Positions 54,716 through 62,721 of a stretch of 64,000 nt of DNA are shown one piece after another. Every line of letters begins with the position of its first letter. Position 1 is the first letter of the stretch. The position numbers were made by a program, and so were the translations under genes. The DNA is taken from assembly GCF_001984215.1 (NCBI RefSeq), contig NZ_CP019420.1:2976001-3040000 (forward strand), written 5' to 3'. The notes under the pieces are model-generated. The model was not told the origin of the DNA. It did not search any database and worked only from the letters and a program-made list of their open reading frames with translations. This DNA is from Mycobacterium sp. MS1601 (GTDB lineage Bacteria > Actinomycetota > Actinomycetes > Mycobacteriales > Mycobacteriaceae).

Positions 54716-56089
54716 ATGATCTCGACGATCAACGGTCACGTCTCCCACTGGTTCAGTAGTCTGCCGGGGTCCCGCCCCGCCTTGCCTGGCGATCGCGACG
54801 CCGACGTGTGCATCGTCGGCGCCGGATACACCGGACTCTGGACGGCCTACTACCTGAACAAACTCGATCCCAGCCTGCGCATCGTGGTCCTCGAAGCCCG
54901 GTTCGCCGGCTTCGGCGCCTCCGGCCGCAACGGCGGCTGGCTGTCGGGGCTGGCGCCCGGGCACCGTCACTTGCTGGCCAAGCAGTACGGCAGGCAGTCG
55001 GTGATCGAATGGCAGCGCGCGCTGCTCGGCGCGGTGGACGAGGTAATCGACGTGGCCGCCGCGGAGGGTATCGAGGCGGGCATCGTCAAGGGCGGCACGC
55101 TGGAGATAGCCCGCAATCCCGCGCAGGCCGCCCGACTGCGGGCCGAGTTCGACGAGGAACGAGAGTGGGGGATCGACGGCCTCACCATTTTATCGAAAGA
55201 GCAAGCCGCACAACGTATCCGATTCGACAACCTGCAGCTGGCCTATCACACTCCGCATTGCGCGCGGATTCAGCCGGCGCAACTCGCCCAAGGGCTGGCC
55301 GATGTCGTCGAACGTTCCGGGGTGAGGGTGTACGAGCAGACGGAGGTCACCGAGATCCGGCCCGGTGCTGCCGTCACCGCCCACGGCACCGTCCGCGCGC
55401 CGGTGGTGTTGCGTGCCACCGAGGGGTTCACCACCCGACTGCCCGGACTGAAGCGACGCTGGCTGCCGATGAACAGCGCGATGATCGCCACCGAACCGCT
55501 GAGCCCGGCGGTGTGGGACGCCATTGGCTGGGAGGGCCGCGAGACCGTCGGCGACACCGCGCACGGCTTCTTTTACGCCCAGCGCACCCCGGACGACCGG
55601 ATCGCCATCGGCGGTCGCGCCGTGCCCTACCGCTTCGGGTCGCGGATCGACCGCGACGGCGCCGTCAGCCCCGGGACCGTGCGCTACCTCACCGCCGTAC
55701 TGCACAAGTTGTTGCCGCAGACCCGCAGCGCAGCCATCAGCCACGGCTGGTGCGGGGTGCTGGCCGTGCCGCGGGACTGGTCGGCCGGCGTGGCATTGGA
55801 TCGGTCGACAGGCCTGGGCTGGGCCGGGGGGTACGTCGGACACGGCGTGACGGCCACCAACCTGGCCGGGCAGACGCTGGCCGATCTGGTGTTGCGCCGC
55901 GACACCGACCTGGTGCGGATGCCGTGGGTGGGGCACGTCTCGAAGACCTGGGAACCCGAACCGCTGCGCTTTCTCGGTGTGCGCGGGATGTACCTGGCCT
56001 ACAAGGCGGCCGACCGGCACGAAGACCGCGGGCGGGCGACCACGTCACCGATTGCGGTGGTGGCGGACAAGATCGCGCGGCGCCCCTAG
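54716..56089 (+). CDS. FAD-dependent amine/glycine oxidase-like (DAO) oxidoreductase
   Basis: 457 aa. The N-terminal FAD motif DADVCIVGAGYTGLWTAYYLN is at about 29-49, followed by GFGASGRNGGWLSGLAPG near 65 and a C-terminal DAO region with GYVGHGVTATNLAGQTLADL near 378. It is like gamma-glutamylputrescine or glycine oxidases and probably oxidises a secondary amine or amino acid. The ATG at 54716 is 9 bases past GAGAGAATG. Convergent with a TetR gene, overlapping by four bases. Confidence 0.87.
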   Translation: MISTINGHVSHWFSSLPGSRPALPGDRDADVCIVGAGYTGLWTAYYLNKLDPSLRIVVLEARFAGFGASGRNGGWLSGLAPGHRHLLAKQYGRQSVIEWQRALLGAVDEVIDVAAAEGIEAGIVKGGTLEIARNPAQAARLRAEFDEEREWGIDGLTILSKEQAAQRIRFDNLQLAYHTPHCARIQPAQLAQGLADVVERSGVRVYEQTEVTEIRPGAAVTAHGTVRAPVVLRATEGFTTRLPGLKRRWLPMNSAMIATEPLSPAVWDAIGWEGRETVGDTAHGFFYAQRTPDDRIAIGGRAVPYRFGSRIDRDGAVSPGTVRYLTAVLHKLLPQTRSAAISHGWCGVLAVPRDWSAGVALDRSTGLGWAGGYVGHGVTATNLAGQTLADLVLRRDTDLVRMPWVGHVSKTWEPEPLRFLGVRGMYLAYKAADRHEDRGRATTSPIAVVADKIARRP

Positions 56090-56625
56090 CGCTCGGGCGA
56101 ATCAGTTGAACGCAACTGGGTGAAAACCCTGCCCGCCCAGTTGGTGTCGACGGTGCCGCTGCGGGCGAACTCGGTGATGTAACTGCCGACGATCATGTCG
56201 ACGACGGTGTCGCCGTCGAGGGTGTCGGCATCCAATGCGGCGACGGCAGGCGCGCGGTAACTGTCGAGGATGCCGCGGAAGGCGTCACTGAACTCGGGAT
56301 CCTCGTTGGTGAGCAGAGCCGCGAACCCGCCGACGCCGATGCCGTTGACGATCACGTCGACCGACTGCCGGATGGCCCACTCGAGCCGCTGATCCGGCGT
56401 GGCCGCGGGATCGACACGTGGTTGCTGTGCCAGCTTGGTCAACGAGGCGGTCAGAAGCGCTCGCCGGTCGCGGTGTCTGCGGTAGATCGTGGTCTTCGCG
56501 ATACCGGTGGCTTCCGTCACCGCCTGCATGGTGACGGCCCGGGGTCCGGCGGACCTGAGCAACTCCAGTGCGGCGTCGACTATGCGCGCACCCGTCGGAT
56601 CGGTGCCGTCGCCGCCGGGAGTCAT
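56086..56625 (-). CDS. TetR-family regulator
   Basis: 179 aa. HTH at about residues 28-58 (VTMQAVTEATGIAKTTIYRRHRDRRALL). The C-terminal domain is short and fits TetR_C_33-like helices. It is divergent from the small membrane protein across a dyad at 56649-56667, which is likely its operator. The effector is unknown. Confidence 0.87.
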   Translation of the reverse strand: MTPGGDGTDPTGARIVDAALELLRSAGPRAVTMQAVTEATGIAKTTIYRRHRDRRALLTASLTKLAQQPRVDPAATPDQRLEWAIRQSVDVIVNGIGVGGFAALLTNEDPEFSDAFRGILDSYRAPAVAALDADTLDGDTVVDMIVGSYITEFARSGTVDTNWAGRVFTQLRSTDSPER

Positions 56626-56648
56626 GGGAATAACCTACCGACCTCAAG

Positions 56649-56667
56649 CGCTACGATACGTGTAGCG
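56649..56667. promoter_or_regulatory. TetR operator candidate
   Basis: CGCTACGATACGTGTAGCG has perfect 6-bp arms CGCTAC/GTAGCG around a seven-base centre. It lies 24 bases from the tetR start and 20 bases before the membrane-protein ATG. Confidence 0.5.
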
Positions 56668-56686
56668 TAGCGATCGAGGAGGAGTC

Positions 56687-57076
56687 ATGAAGTCGTTGAT
56701 GCAGAAAATTCCATTCCCGTACCTGGGCTATCTGTTCGTCCTGGTCCGCTTCGTCAGCCTCGGCCTGTTCGTCGCCACTCTGGCGCACGGCATGCCGGTG
56801 GCCTGGTATCTGGGTGTCGGTACCGTCGCCGCGTACGCAGCGGGTGCGGGCTGCTTTCGGTACCGCGCGCGGCAGATGCGCCAGAGTGATCCCACCGCCA
56901 ACCGGGTGCTGCATGTCGATCCGATGGTGCCGGACAACGATCGGCGTGACGAAGCGCGATACCTGCGAAACTATCGCGGGATCGCCATGGACGATTCCCG
57001 CCAGCGCCCTGGTCTGTGGGGTGAACCGGTGCCTGGCGCAGGCGCCGGGCAGGTCATTTCTCGGCGCGTTCCTTGA
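56687..57076 (+). CDS. Two-helix membrane protein, unknown function
   Basis: 129 aa. Helices are at about 11-34 and 39-57, then a basic/polar cytosolic tail (RARQMRQSDPTANRV...RYLRNYRG). GAGGAGGAG precedes the ATG with ideal spacing. It is the likely target of the divergent TetR. The 3' end overlaps the convergent SRPBCC gene by 23 bases. No family is recognised. Confidence 0.7.
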   Translation: MKSLMQKIPFPYLGYLFVLVRFVSLGLFVATLAHGMPVAWYLGVGTVAAYAAGAGCFRYRARQMRQSDPTANRVLHVDPMVPDNDRRDEARYLRNYRGIAMDDSRQRPGLWGEPVPGAGAGQVISRRVP

Positions 57077-57518
57077 GTCGCTGCAGCGTCAGCTTGATGT
57101 GCTCGCCGTTGGCCGTGGTCCGATCGCGGACCCCGGTGGCCAGGCCGGCGATCCCGCTGAACCAGCCGGGCCGGCGATCCCAGGTGCTCTCGGTGACTCG
57201 GCAACCGCCGTCGACCTCGACGATCTCGTAACGCCAGTGCGCCACCGGGATGACGCTGCTCTTCACGTCGAACCCGAACACCCGACCCGGTGTGGCGGCC
57301 GTGACCGTGCAGGTGGTGGTCCAGGTCCGGCCGCCGTTGCGGTTCTTGCCGGTGAACACCGCACCCGCTGTGGCCGACGCGCCCTTGCGCCATCGCATCT
57401 CAGTGGGCTCGACGGCCAGGCTGGTCAGCACATCGAGGTCGGTGATCAGCGCATACACCCGCTCGGCGGGCGCGTCGATCTGGACGGTGGCGGTGGCGCT
57501 GGGCGGGCCGGTCTCCAT
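57054..57518 (-). CDS. SRPBCC-fold (polyketide cyclase-like) protein
   Basis: 154 aa. It opens ATVQIDAPAERVYALITDLD, the standard SRPBCC N terminus, with FTGKNRNGGRTWTTTC near 55 and EVDGGCRVTESTWDRRPGW near 99. A cytosolic hydrophobic ligand-binding fold with no catalytic signature. It is on the opposite strand to its neighbours and possibly monocistronic. Confidence 0.83.
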   Translation of the reverse strand: METGPPSATATVQIDAPAERVYALITDLDVLTSLAVEPTEMRWRKGASATAGAVFTGKNRNGGRTWTTTCTVTAATPGRVFGFDVKSSVIPVAHWRYEIVEVDGGCRVTESTWDRRPGWFSGIAGLATGVRDRTTANGEHIKLTLQRLKERAEK

Positions 57519-57579
57519 CTCGGGAATGCTAGCGGCCCGCCGGCGTTGAAGGGTCTAACCTGAACTCGGAGGTGACAGC

Positions 57580-57957
57580 ATGGGGCAGCACAAAATCCTG
57601 CAACCCAGCGCCGACCACCCGATCACCGTCGAGCCCACCGCGGGCCACGTGGTGGTGCGGATGAACGGTGAGGTGGTGGCCGACACCCGCTCGGCGCTCA
57701 CTCTGCGCGAGTCCACTTACCCTGCGGTGCAGTATATTCCGATGGGGGATGTGGTACAGCACGGGCTTTCGTGCACCACCACCACGACCTACTGCCCATA
57801 CAAGGGCATTGCCACGTACTACAGCGTCACCGCCGGTGATTCCACTGTGGACGATGCCATCTGGGCCTACGAGAGTCCGCACTCGGCTGTCGCTGAGATA
57901 GCCGGCCACGTGGCCTTCTACCCGGACAAGGCCGACGTCAGCGTCACCGACGATTGA
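57580..57957 (+). CDS. DUF427 protein (Rv0140-like)
   Basis: 125 aa. The DUF427 beta-barrel pattern is complete: HPITVEPTAGHVVVRMNGEVVADT, YPAVQYIPMGDV, TYCPYKGIATYYSV and a final HVAFYPDKADV. It resembles Rv0140 of M. tuberculosis. The Cys in TTYCPYKG is conserved in the family, but the activity is unknown. It overlaps the downstream glycosylase TTG start by four bases. Confidence 0.87.
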   Translation: MGQHKILQPSADHPITVEPTAGHVVVRMNGEVVADTRSALTLRESTYPAVQYIPMGDVVQHGLSCTTTTTYCPYKGIATYYSVTAGDSTVDDAIWAYESPHSAVAEIAGHVAFYPDKADVSVTDD

Positions 57958-58868
57958 CCCCCCTGGAACGCACCGTCACCTTCGACGGGCCCACCAGTCT
58001 GGGTGCCACGTTGTTCCCACTGCGCCGCGGTCCGGGTGATCCCACATTCCAGATCGGTGCTGACGGCGCGATGTGGCGGACGTCGCTGCTGGAAAGCGGT
58101 GCGGTGACCGCGCGCCTGCAACGCACCGGCCCCGATACGGTGCACGCACAGATCTGGGGCGCGGGTGCTGCCGAGTTTGCCGAAGCACTGCCCGCCTTCG
58201 TGGGCGCGGACGACGACGCCCGCGATCTGATTCCCACCCATCCCACCGTCGCGGCCGCCCTCCAGAAGGCGCCGCACCTGCGCCTGGGGCGCACCGGCAG
58301 GGTGCTCGAAGCGCTCATCCCAGCGGTGATCGAACAGCGTGTTCCCGGCGCCGATGCGTTCCGGTCGTGGCGACTGCTGGTGACCAAGTACGGGGCGCCG
58401 GCGCCGGGCCCGGCGCCGGCACGGATGCGGGTGTTCCCGGAAGCCGAAGTGTGGCGGCGCATTCCGTCATGGGAATTCCACCGTGCCAACGTCGACCCCG
58501 GACGGGCACAGACCGTGATCGGCTGCGCAACGCGGGCCGCCTCGTTGGAGAGACTGGCCGGGCGTCCCGCCGAGGAGGCCCGCACGGCCATGACGTCACT
58601 GCCCGGTGTCGGGATCTGGACTGCCGCGGAGACGGCCCAACGAGCGTTCGGCGACGCCGACGCGCTGTCGGTGGGCGACTACCACGTGGCGAAGATGATC
58701 GGCTGGACATTCCTGGGTCATCCGATCGACGACGACGCGATGGTCGAACTGCTGGAACCCATGCGCCCGCATCGGCATCGCGTGGTGCGGCTGCTGTATG
58801 TCAGCGGGCTCGCCCGAGAACCTCGGCGCGGGCCTCGGCTGCCTGTCCAGGACATCAGCGCTCTCTGA
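57954..58868 (+). CDS. AlkA-like DNA glycosylase (Rv0142-like)
   Basis: 304 aa. Helix-hairpin-helix motif LPGVGIWTAAETAQRAFG near 222, followed by DALSVGDYHVAKMIG, whose Asp is the catalytic residue of AlkA-type glycosylases. The N-terminal half is a divergent beta domain (LERTVTFDGPTSLG). It probably excises alkylated or damaged bases. The TTG at 57954 is the best start: it overlaps the DUF427 stop, and no upstream alternative exists. Confidence 0.8.
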   Translation: MTPLERTVTFDGPTSLGATLFPLRRGPGDPTFQIGADGAMWRTSLLESGAVTARLQRTGPDTVHAQIWGAGAAEFAEALPAFVGADDDARDLIPTHPTVAAALQKAPHLRLGRTGRVLEALIPAVIEQRVPGADAFRSWRLLVTKYGAPAPGPAPARMRVFPEAEVWRRIPSWEFHRANVDPGRAQTVIGCATRAASLERLAGRPAEEARTAMTSLPGVGIWTAAETAQRAFGDADALSVGDYHVAKMIGWTFLGHPIDDDAMVELLEPMRPHRHRVVRLLYVSGLAREPRRGPRLPVQDISAL

Positions 58869-58946
58869 GCTGGGCCTGTTTTCGTGTCCGGACTGCGGGT
58901 ACACCACCTCACGATCGACTAACACGTCAGGCCAAGGAGGTTCACT

Positions 58947-59501
58947 GTGCCTACTTTCACCATCCCCGGAATGTCGGACACCACTGCCCGCAAGGTCACC
59001 GACCTGCTGCAAAAGCAGCTCAGCACCTACAACGACCTGCACTTGACGCTCAAGCATGTGCACTGGAACGTGGTGGGGCCCAACTTCATCGGCGTCCACG
59101 AGATGATCGACCCGCAGGTGGAGCTGGTCCGTGGCTACGCCGACGAGACCGCGGAACGCATCGCCGCGCTGGGCGTATCGCCGCAGGGCACTCCCGGGGC
59201 CATCCTCAAGGACCGCACCTGGGACGACTACTCCGTGGGACGCGACAACGTGCTGGCCCACCTGGCCGCGGTCAACCTCGTCTACGACGGCGTGATCGAG
59301 GACACCCGCAAAGCCATCCAAACCCTCGACGATCTGGATCTGGTGTCGCAAGACATGTTGATCGGCCACTCGGCTGAACTGGAGAAGTTCCAGTGGTTTG
59401 TGCGCGCCCACCTGGAGAACTCCGGCGGTGAGCTGGTCACCTCGGGTGAGACCACCGAGAAGGGTGCCGCCAGCAAGGCCAAGGAGAAGGCGAAGAAGTA
59501 G
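58947..59501 (+). CDS. dps: Dps, DNA-protecting ferritin-like protein
   Basis: 184 aa, nearly the length of M. smegmatis Dps1 and very similar through LLQKQLSTYNDLHLTLKHVHW and RGYADETAERI. Ferroxidase ligands His39, His51, Asp66 and Glu70 are present. The C-terminal Lys/Ala tail (AASKAKEKAKK) is the DNA-binding extension of mycobacterial Dps. It forms a dodecamer that stores iron and shields DNA under starvation and oxidative stress. The GTG follows AAGGAGG, and a strong terminator follows the gene. Confidence 0.95.
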   Translation: MPTFTIPGMSDTTARKVTDLLQKQLSTYNDLHLTLKHVHWNVVGPNFIGVHEMIDPQVELVRGYADETAERIAALGVSPQGTPGAILKDRTWDDYSVGRDNVLAHLAAVNLVYDGVIEDTRKAIQTLDDLDLVSQDMLIGHSAELEKFQWFVRAHLENSGGELVTSGETTEKGAASKAKEKAKK

Positions 59502-59513
59502 TCGGTGCAACAG

Positions 59514-59547
59514 ATTCGGGCCCGCGTTCGCTGACGCGGGCCCGAAT
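59514..59547. terminator. Strong terminator between dps and the FAH-family gene
   Basis: A perfect 14-bp stem (ATTCGGGCCCGCGT / ACGCGGGCCCGAAT) with loop TCGCTG starts 13 bases after the dps stop. It touches the convergent FAH-family stop codon. It should serve both strands. Confidence 0.8.
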
Positions 59548-60449
59548 CATGCCGGCAGAATCTGGTGTTCGACGGTGCCGATCCCGTCCAGCTCCAACCG
59601 CAGGGTGTCGCCGGGGCGCAGCCAGTTGCCGGTCTCCATCCCGGACCCGCCCGCCAGCGTCCCGAGGCCGATCAGCTCGCCGGGCAGCAGCTGTTCGTCG
59701 CGCGAGAAGTGCACCAGCGTGTCCTCGGCTGACCACTGCAGACCCGCATAGTCGACGCGGCTCACGGTGCGGCCGTTGATCACCACGGAGCCGGTGAGCT
59801 GGTCGATGCGGGGAAGTATTTCGTCGGCAGTCACCGCGGTCTCCGACAGTGAACTCCGGAAGTGCTTGGCCTTCTGCGGCCCCAGACCGCTGTTCATCTC
59901 GTCACGCTGAATGTCGCGGGCACTGAAGTCGTTCAACAGCACGAACGCGCCGATGGCCTCGCGTGCTTGCGCCGCGGTGGCGTTGAGCAGCGGCCTGGTG
60001 AGCACAAAGCCGACCTCGAGTTCGAAGTCCAGCGCCGTGCTGTAACTCGGGAATGCCACCGGGGTGCCGCTGGGCACGATGGTCAACGCGTTGGACATGT
60101 AGTAGATCGGCTGGCGGTAGAACAGTTTCTTCGGCAGGAAGCCGGGAAATGTTCTGCGGGTGAGTTTTTCGAATGTGTTGGTGATGCGCGCCGTGGCCGG
60201 GTAGAACGTGTTGATCATGCCGCGGGCGGCGCTGACGTTGTGCTGCTCGGACAGTAGGGAGTCGCGAAACGACAGCGGCGAGAACGGCAGTAGCGCATCC
60301 GTCTGCTGTAGGTGGCGCAGGGCGGTGGCCAGTTCCCACTCGGCGCCAAATGGTGATGGGCCCAGTGGGGACGGGGCGTCCTGCCACTGTCCGTCGACGA
60401 ACTGCTGGGTGGTCACCGCGTCGCCGGCCAGCACTCTGCGAATCTTCAC
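59547..60449 (-). CDS. Fumarylacetoacetate-hydrolase-family protein
   Basis: 300 aa. The metal-binding core is in DFELEVGFVLTRP near 152, VLLNDFSARDIQRDEM near 184 and the C-terminal LIGLGTLAGGSGME near 266. The two Glu/Asp ligands of the FAH superfamily are visible. Members are hydrolases, decarboxylases or isomerases in aromatic degradation; the substrate is unknown. The GTG at 60449 was chosen because upstream sequence is antisense to the copper ATPase and unconserved. Confidence 0.8.
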   Translation of the reverse strand: MKIRRVLAGDAVTTQQFVDGQWQDAPSPLGPSPFGAEWELATALRHLQQTDALLPFSPLSFRDSLLSEQHNVSAARGMINTFYPATARITNTFEKLTRRTFPGFLPKKLFYRQPIYYMSNALTIVPSGTPVAFPSYSTALDFELEVGFVLTRPLLNATAAQAREAIGAFVLLNDFSARDIQRDEMNSGLGPQKAKHFRSSLSETAVTADEILPRIDQLTGSVVINGRTVSRVDYAGLQWSAEDTLVHFSRDEQLLPGELIGLGTLAGGSGMETGNWLRPGDTLRLELDGIGTVEHQILPA

Positions 60450-60465
60450 GCCCCACCCTAACTGT

Positions 60466-60528
60466 GCCGAGCAGACACAAACTCGAGCGATTTTCGGCGC
60501 TCGGAGCTCGATTATGTGTCTGTTCGGC
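60466..60528. repeat. Long inverted repeat, dispersed-type element
   Basis: Arms 60466-60488 and 60506-60528 match at 20 of 23 positions. The 17-base loop holds TTTTCGGCGCTC. It lies between the FAH-family gene and the copper ATPase promoter. It looks like a recurring mycobacterial intergenic palindrome (core AGCAGACACAAA). Confidence 0.55.
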
Positions 60529-60547
60529 GAAAAAATACTTGGACTAG

Positions 60548-60564
60548 ATACCCCTAGGGGGTAT
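60548..60564. promoter_or_regulatory. CsoR/RicR-type copper operator
   Basis: ATACCCC-TAG-GGGGTAT is a perfect dyad of the type bound by CsoR-family Cu(I) sensors. It overlaps a TATATG -10-like box eight bases from the copper ATPase GTG, so copper should relieve repression. Confidence 0.7.
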
Positions 60565-60575
60565 ATGGTGGCGAC

Positions 60576-62582
60576 GTGAGCGACGTCGAGCACATGCACA
60601 TGGATCACGCGCAGGGTCACGGGGGCCACGGCGGGCATCACGGCCACGCCGACCACGTGGCGCACTATCGCAGGCTGTTCTGGATCATGCTGGTGCTGGC
60701 CGTGCCGACCGTTTCGCTCTCGGCGATGTTCGCCGTGATCATCGGCTACAGGATCCCGGATATCCCTGGTGCGCAATGGATCTCGCCCGTGCTGGGCACC
60801 GTCATGTACGTCTGGGGCGGCCGGCCCTTCCTGCGCGGCGCGATCGACGAGCTCCGCTCCCGCGCGCCCGGCATGATGCTGCTCATCGGCCTGGCCATCA
60901 CCGTCGCATTCCTGTCGTCGCTGGGTGCCAGCCTGGGCTTGCTCGACCATCAGTTGGACTTCTGGTGGGAGTTGGCTCTGCTGATCGTCATCATGCTGCT
61001 GGGGCACTGGATCGAGATGCGTTCACTGGCGCAGACCGCCTCTGCGCTGGACTCGCTGGCGGCGTTGCTGCCCGACGAGGCTGAACGTGTAGACGGCGAC
61101 GCGGTGGTGATCGTGGCGCCGGCACAGCTGAGAGTCGGCGACGTGGTGCTGGTGCGCCCCGGGGCCAGCGTGCCCGCCGACGGCCGTGTGGTCGACGGAG
61201 CCGCCGACATGGACGAGTCCATGGTCACCGGTGAGTCGCGAACAGTCCGGCGTGGCATGGGGGACAACGTGGTGGCGGGCACTGTCGCCACCGACTCAGG
61301 GCTGCGGGTCCAGGTGACCGCCGTGGGTGATGACACCGCACTTGCCGGCATCCAGCGGATGGTGACCGACGCGCAGAACTCCTCGTCGCGGGCCCAGCGC
61401 CTCGCCGACCGCGCCGCCGGTTGGCTGTTCTGGTTCGCACTCGGTGCCGCGGCGCTGACCGCGGTGGTATGGGGTGTGCTCGGTCAGCCCGACCAGGCGG
61501 TGATCCGCGTGATCACCGTCCTGGTGATCGCCTGCCCGCACGCACTGGGCCTGGCAATCCCGCTGGTGGTGTCGATCGCCACCGAAAGGGCAGCCCGCGC
61601 AGGAATTCTCGTCAAGGACAGGCTGTCTTTGGAACGCATGCGGGTGGTGGACGCCGTGCTCTTCGACAAGACCGGCACCCTCACCAGGGGACAGCCTGCC
61701 GTGGTGGGCATCCAGGCCGCTGACGAGGAGGAACTGCTGGCGTTGGCTGCAGCGGCCGAGGCCGATTCCGAGCATCCGTTGGCGCGCGCCATTGTCGAGG
61801 CCGCTCGTCAGCGGGGCGTGGACGTGCCTGGTGCAACGGATTTCGCGTCTTCACCCGCACTCGGGGTCAGTGCCACGGTGCTCGGGCGCCGTATCCAGGT
61901 CGGAGGTCCGCGGCTGCTGCAGCAGGCCGGGGTCACCGGTACCCGGCAGTGGGCACCGTCGGGAGCCACGGTGCTGCATGTCCTGGCAGACGGCCACGTG
62001 CTCGGAGCGCTGGCCCTGGCCGACGAGATCCGGCCCGAATCCCGGGCGGCCGTCGCCGAACTGCACCGCCGCGGTGTCCAGGTTGTCATGATCACCGGTG
62101 ACGCCGAGTCCGTCGCGCAGGCGGTGGCCGCCGACCTCGGGATCGACCGGGTGTTCGCTGAGGTCCGCCCCGAGGACAAGGCTGCCACGGTCGCCGCGCT
62201 ACAGCAGGAGGGCCGCACTGTCGCGATGGTGGGCGACGGCGTCAACGACGCACCCGCCCTGGCGCAGGCGGACGTCGGCGTGGCGATCGGTGCGGGTACC
62301 GATGTGGCGATCGCGTCGGCCGGGGTGATCCTGGCCAGTTCCGATCCGCGGGCGGTGGTCTCGGCCATCGACCTGTCAGCCGCGTCCTACCGCAAGATGA
62401 CGCAGAACCTGTGGTGGGCGGCCGGCTACAACCTGGTGTCGGTGCCGTTGGCCGCCGGGGTGCTGGCACCCGTCGGCTTCGTGATGCCGATGTCGGTGGG
62501 CGCACTGCTGATGTCGGCGTCGACGGTGATCGTCGCGTTGAATGCCCAACTGCTGCGCCGCCTGGACCTGCGTCGATCGTAG
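60576..62582 (+). CDS. CopB-like P1B-type copper-transporting ATPase
   Basis: 668 aa. A His-rich N-terminal tail of 11 His in residues 6-30 (HMHMDHAQGHGGHGGHHG) replaces the usual Cys-x-x-Cys domain. TM motif CPH (IACPHALG near 319), phosphorylation site DKTGT near 364, TGES near 214, ATP site HP (SEHPLAR near 395) and GDGVND near 553. CPH with a His-rich tail is the P1B-3/CopB class, which exports Cu(II)/Ag(I) rather than Cu(I). The GTG start follows the CsoR-type operator. Confidence 0.92.
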   Translation: MSDVEHMHMDHAQGHGGHGGHHGHADHVAHYRRLFWIMLVLAVPTVSLSAMFAVIIGYRIPDIPGAQWISPVLGTVMYVWGGRPFLRGAIDELRSRAPGMMLLIGLAITVAFLSSLGASLGLLDHQLDFWWELALLIVIMLLGHWIEMRSLAQTASALDSLAALLPDEAERVDGDAVVIVAPAQLRVGDVVLVRPGASVPADGRVVDGAADMDESMVTGESRTVRRGMGDNVVAGTVATDSGLRVQVTAVGDDTALAGIQRMVTDAQNSSSRAQRLADRAAGWLFWFALGAAALTAVVWGVLGQPDQAVIRVITVLVIACPHALGLAIPLVVSIATERAARAGILVKDRLSLERMRVVDAVLFDKTGTLTRGQPAVVGIQAADEEELLALAAAAEADSEHPLARAIVEAARQRGVDVPGATDFASSPALGVSATVLGRRIQVGGPRLLQQAGVTGTRQWAPSGATVLHVLADGHVLGALALADEIRPESRAAVAELHRRGVQVVMITGDAESVAQAVAADLGIDRVFAEVRPEDKAATVAALQQEGRTVAMVGDGVNDAPALAQADVGVAIGAGTDVAIASAGVILASSDPRAVVSAIDLSAASYRKMTQNLWWAAGYNLVSVPLAAGVLAPVGFVMPMSVGALLMSASTVIVALNAQLLRRLDLRRS

Positions 62583-62585
62583 ACT
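62580..62585 (+). promoter_or_regulatory. -10 box for the CNNM leader transcript
   Basis: TAGACT fits a mycobacterial -10 and lies six bases before the ATG of leader ORF 1, so the transcript probably starts at or near that codon. No clear -35 is seen. Confidence 0.4.
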
Positions 62586-62590
62586 TCGCT

Positions 62591-62632
62591 ATGCTCGATC
62601 TCCACTGTCAACCATCGAGCATGAGGGAGTGA
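62591..62632 (+). CDS. Leader ORF 1 upstream of the CNNM gene
   Basis: Thirteen codons (MLDLHCQPSSMRE). The first and last parts form a perfect 9-bp hairpin, ATGCTCGAT (62591-62599) with ATCGAGCAT (62614-62622). The stop TGA overlaps the ATG of leader ORF 2 in a TGATG junction, allowing translational coupling. It starts at or near the presumed transcript end, so it may be leaderless. Confidence 0.4.
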   Translation: MLDLHCQPSSMRE

Positions 62633-62721
62633 TGAGGCGCTTGCCCGCCGAACCCCGAAGACCCGTCCCACCTCCGACTGACGCCGCGACGAGATGCAGG
62701 CCGGAGGTGGGGACATGCTGA
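62632..62721 (+). CDS. Proline-rich leader peptide ORF 2
   Basis: 29 codons, with the stop TGA (62719-62721) overlapping the CNNM start region. Seven of 29 residues are Pro, including RRPVPPPTD around residues 9-17. Codons P13-P15 form the left arm of the hairpin that hides the CNNM ribosome-binding site. The design resembles proline-codon leader peptides such as MgtL. Confidence 0.5.
   Translation: MRRLPAEPRRPVPPPTDAATRCRPEVGTC
62667..62711 (+). promoter_or_regulatory. RBS-sequestering hairpin of the CNNM leader
   Basis: CCCACCTCCG (62667-62676) pairs perfectly with CGGAGGTGGG (62702-62711), plus one U-G pair. The right arm holds the GGAGG ribosome-binding site (62703-62707) of the gene starting at 62715, so folding blocks initiation. 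The left arm lies in leader ORF 2. Confidence 0.6.

Noticed and set aside
60578..60660. Repetitive His/Gly-coding stretch as a possible DNA repeat
   Set aside because: It encodes the His-rich metal tail of the copper ATPase; repeats are short and imperfect.
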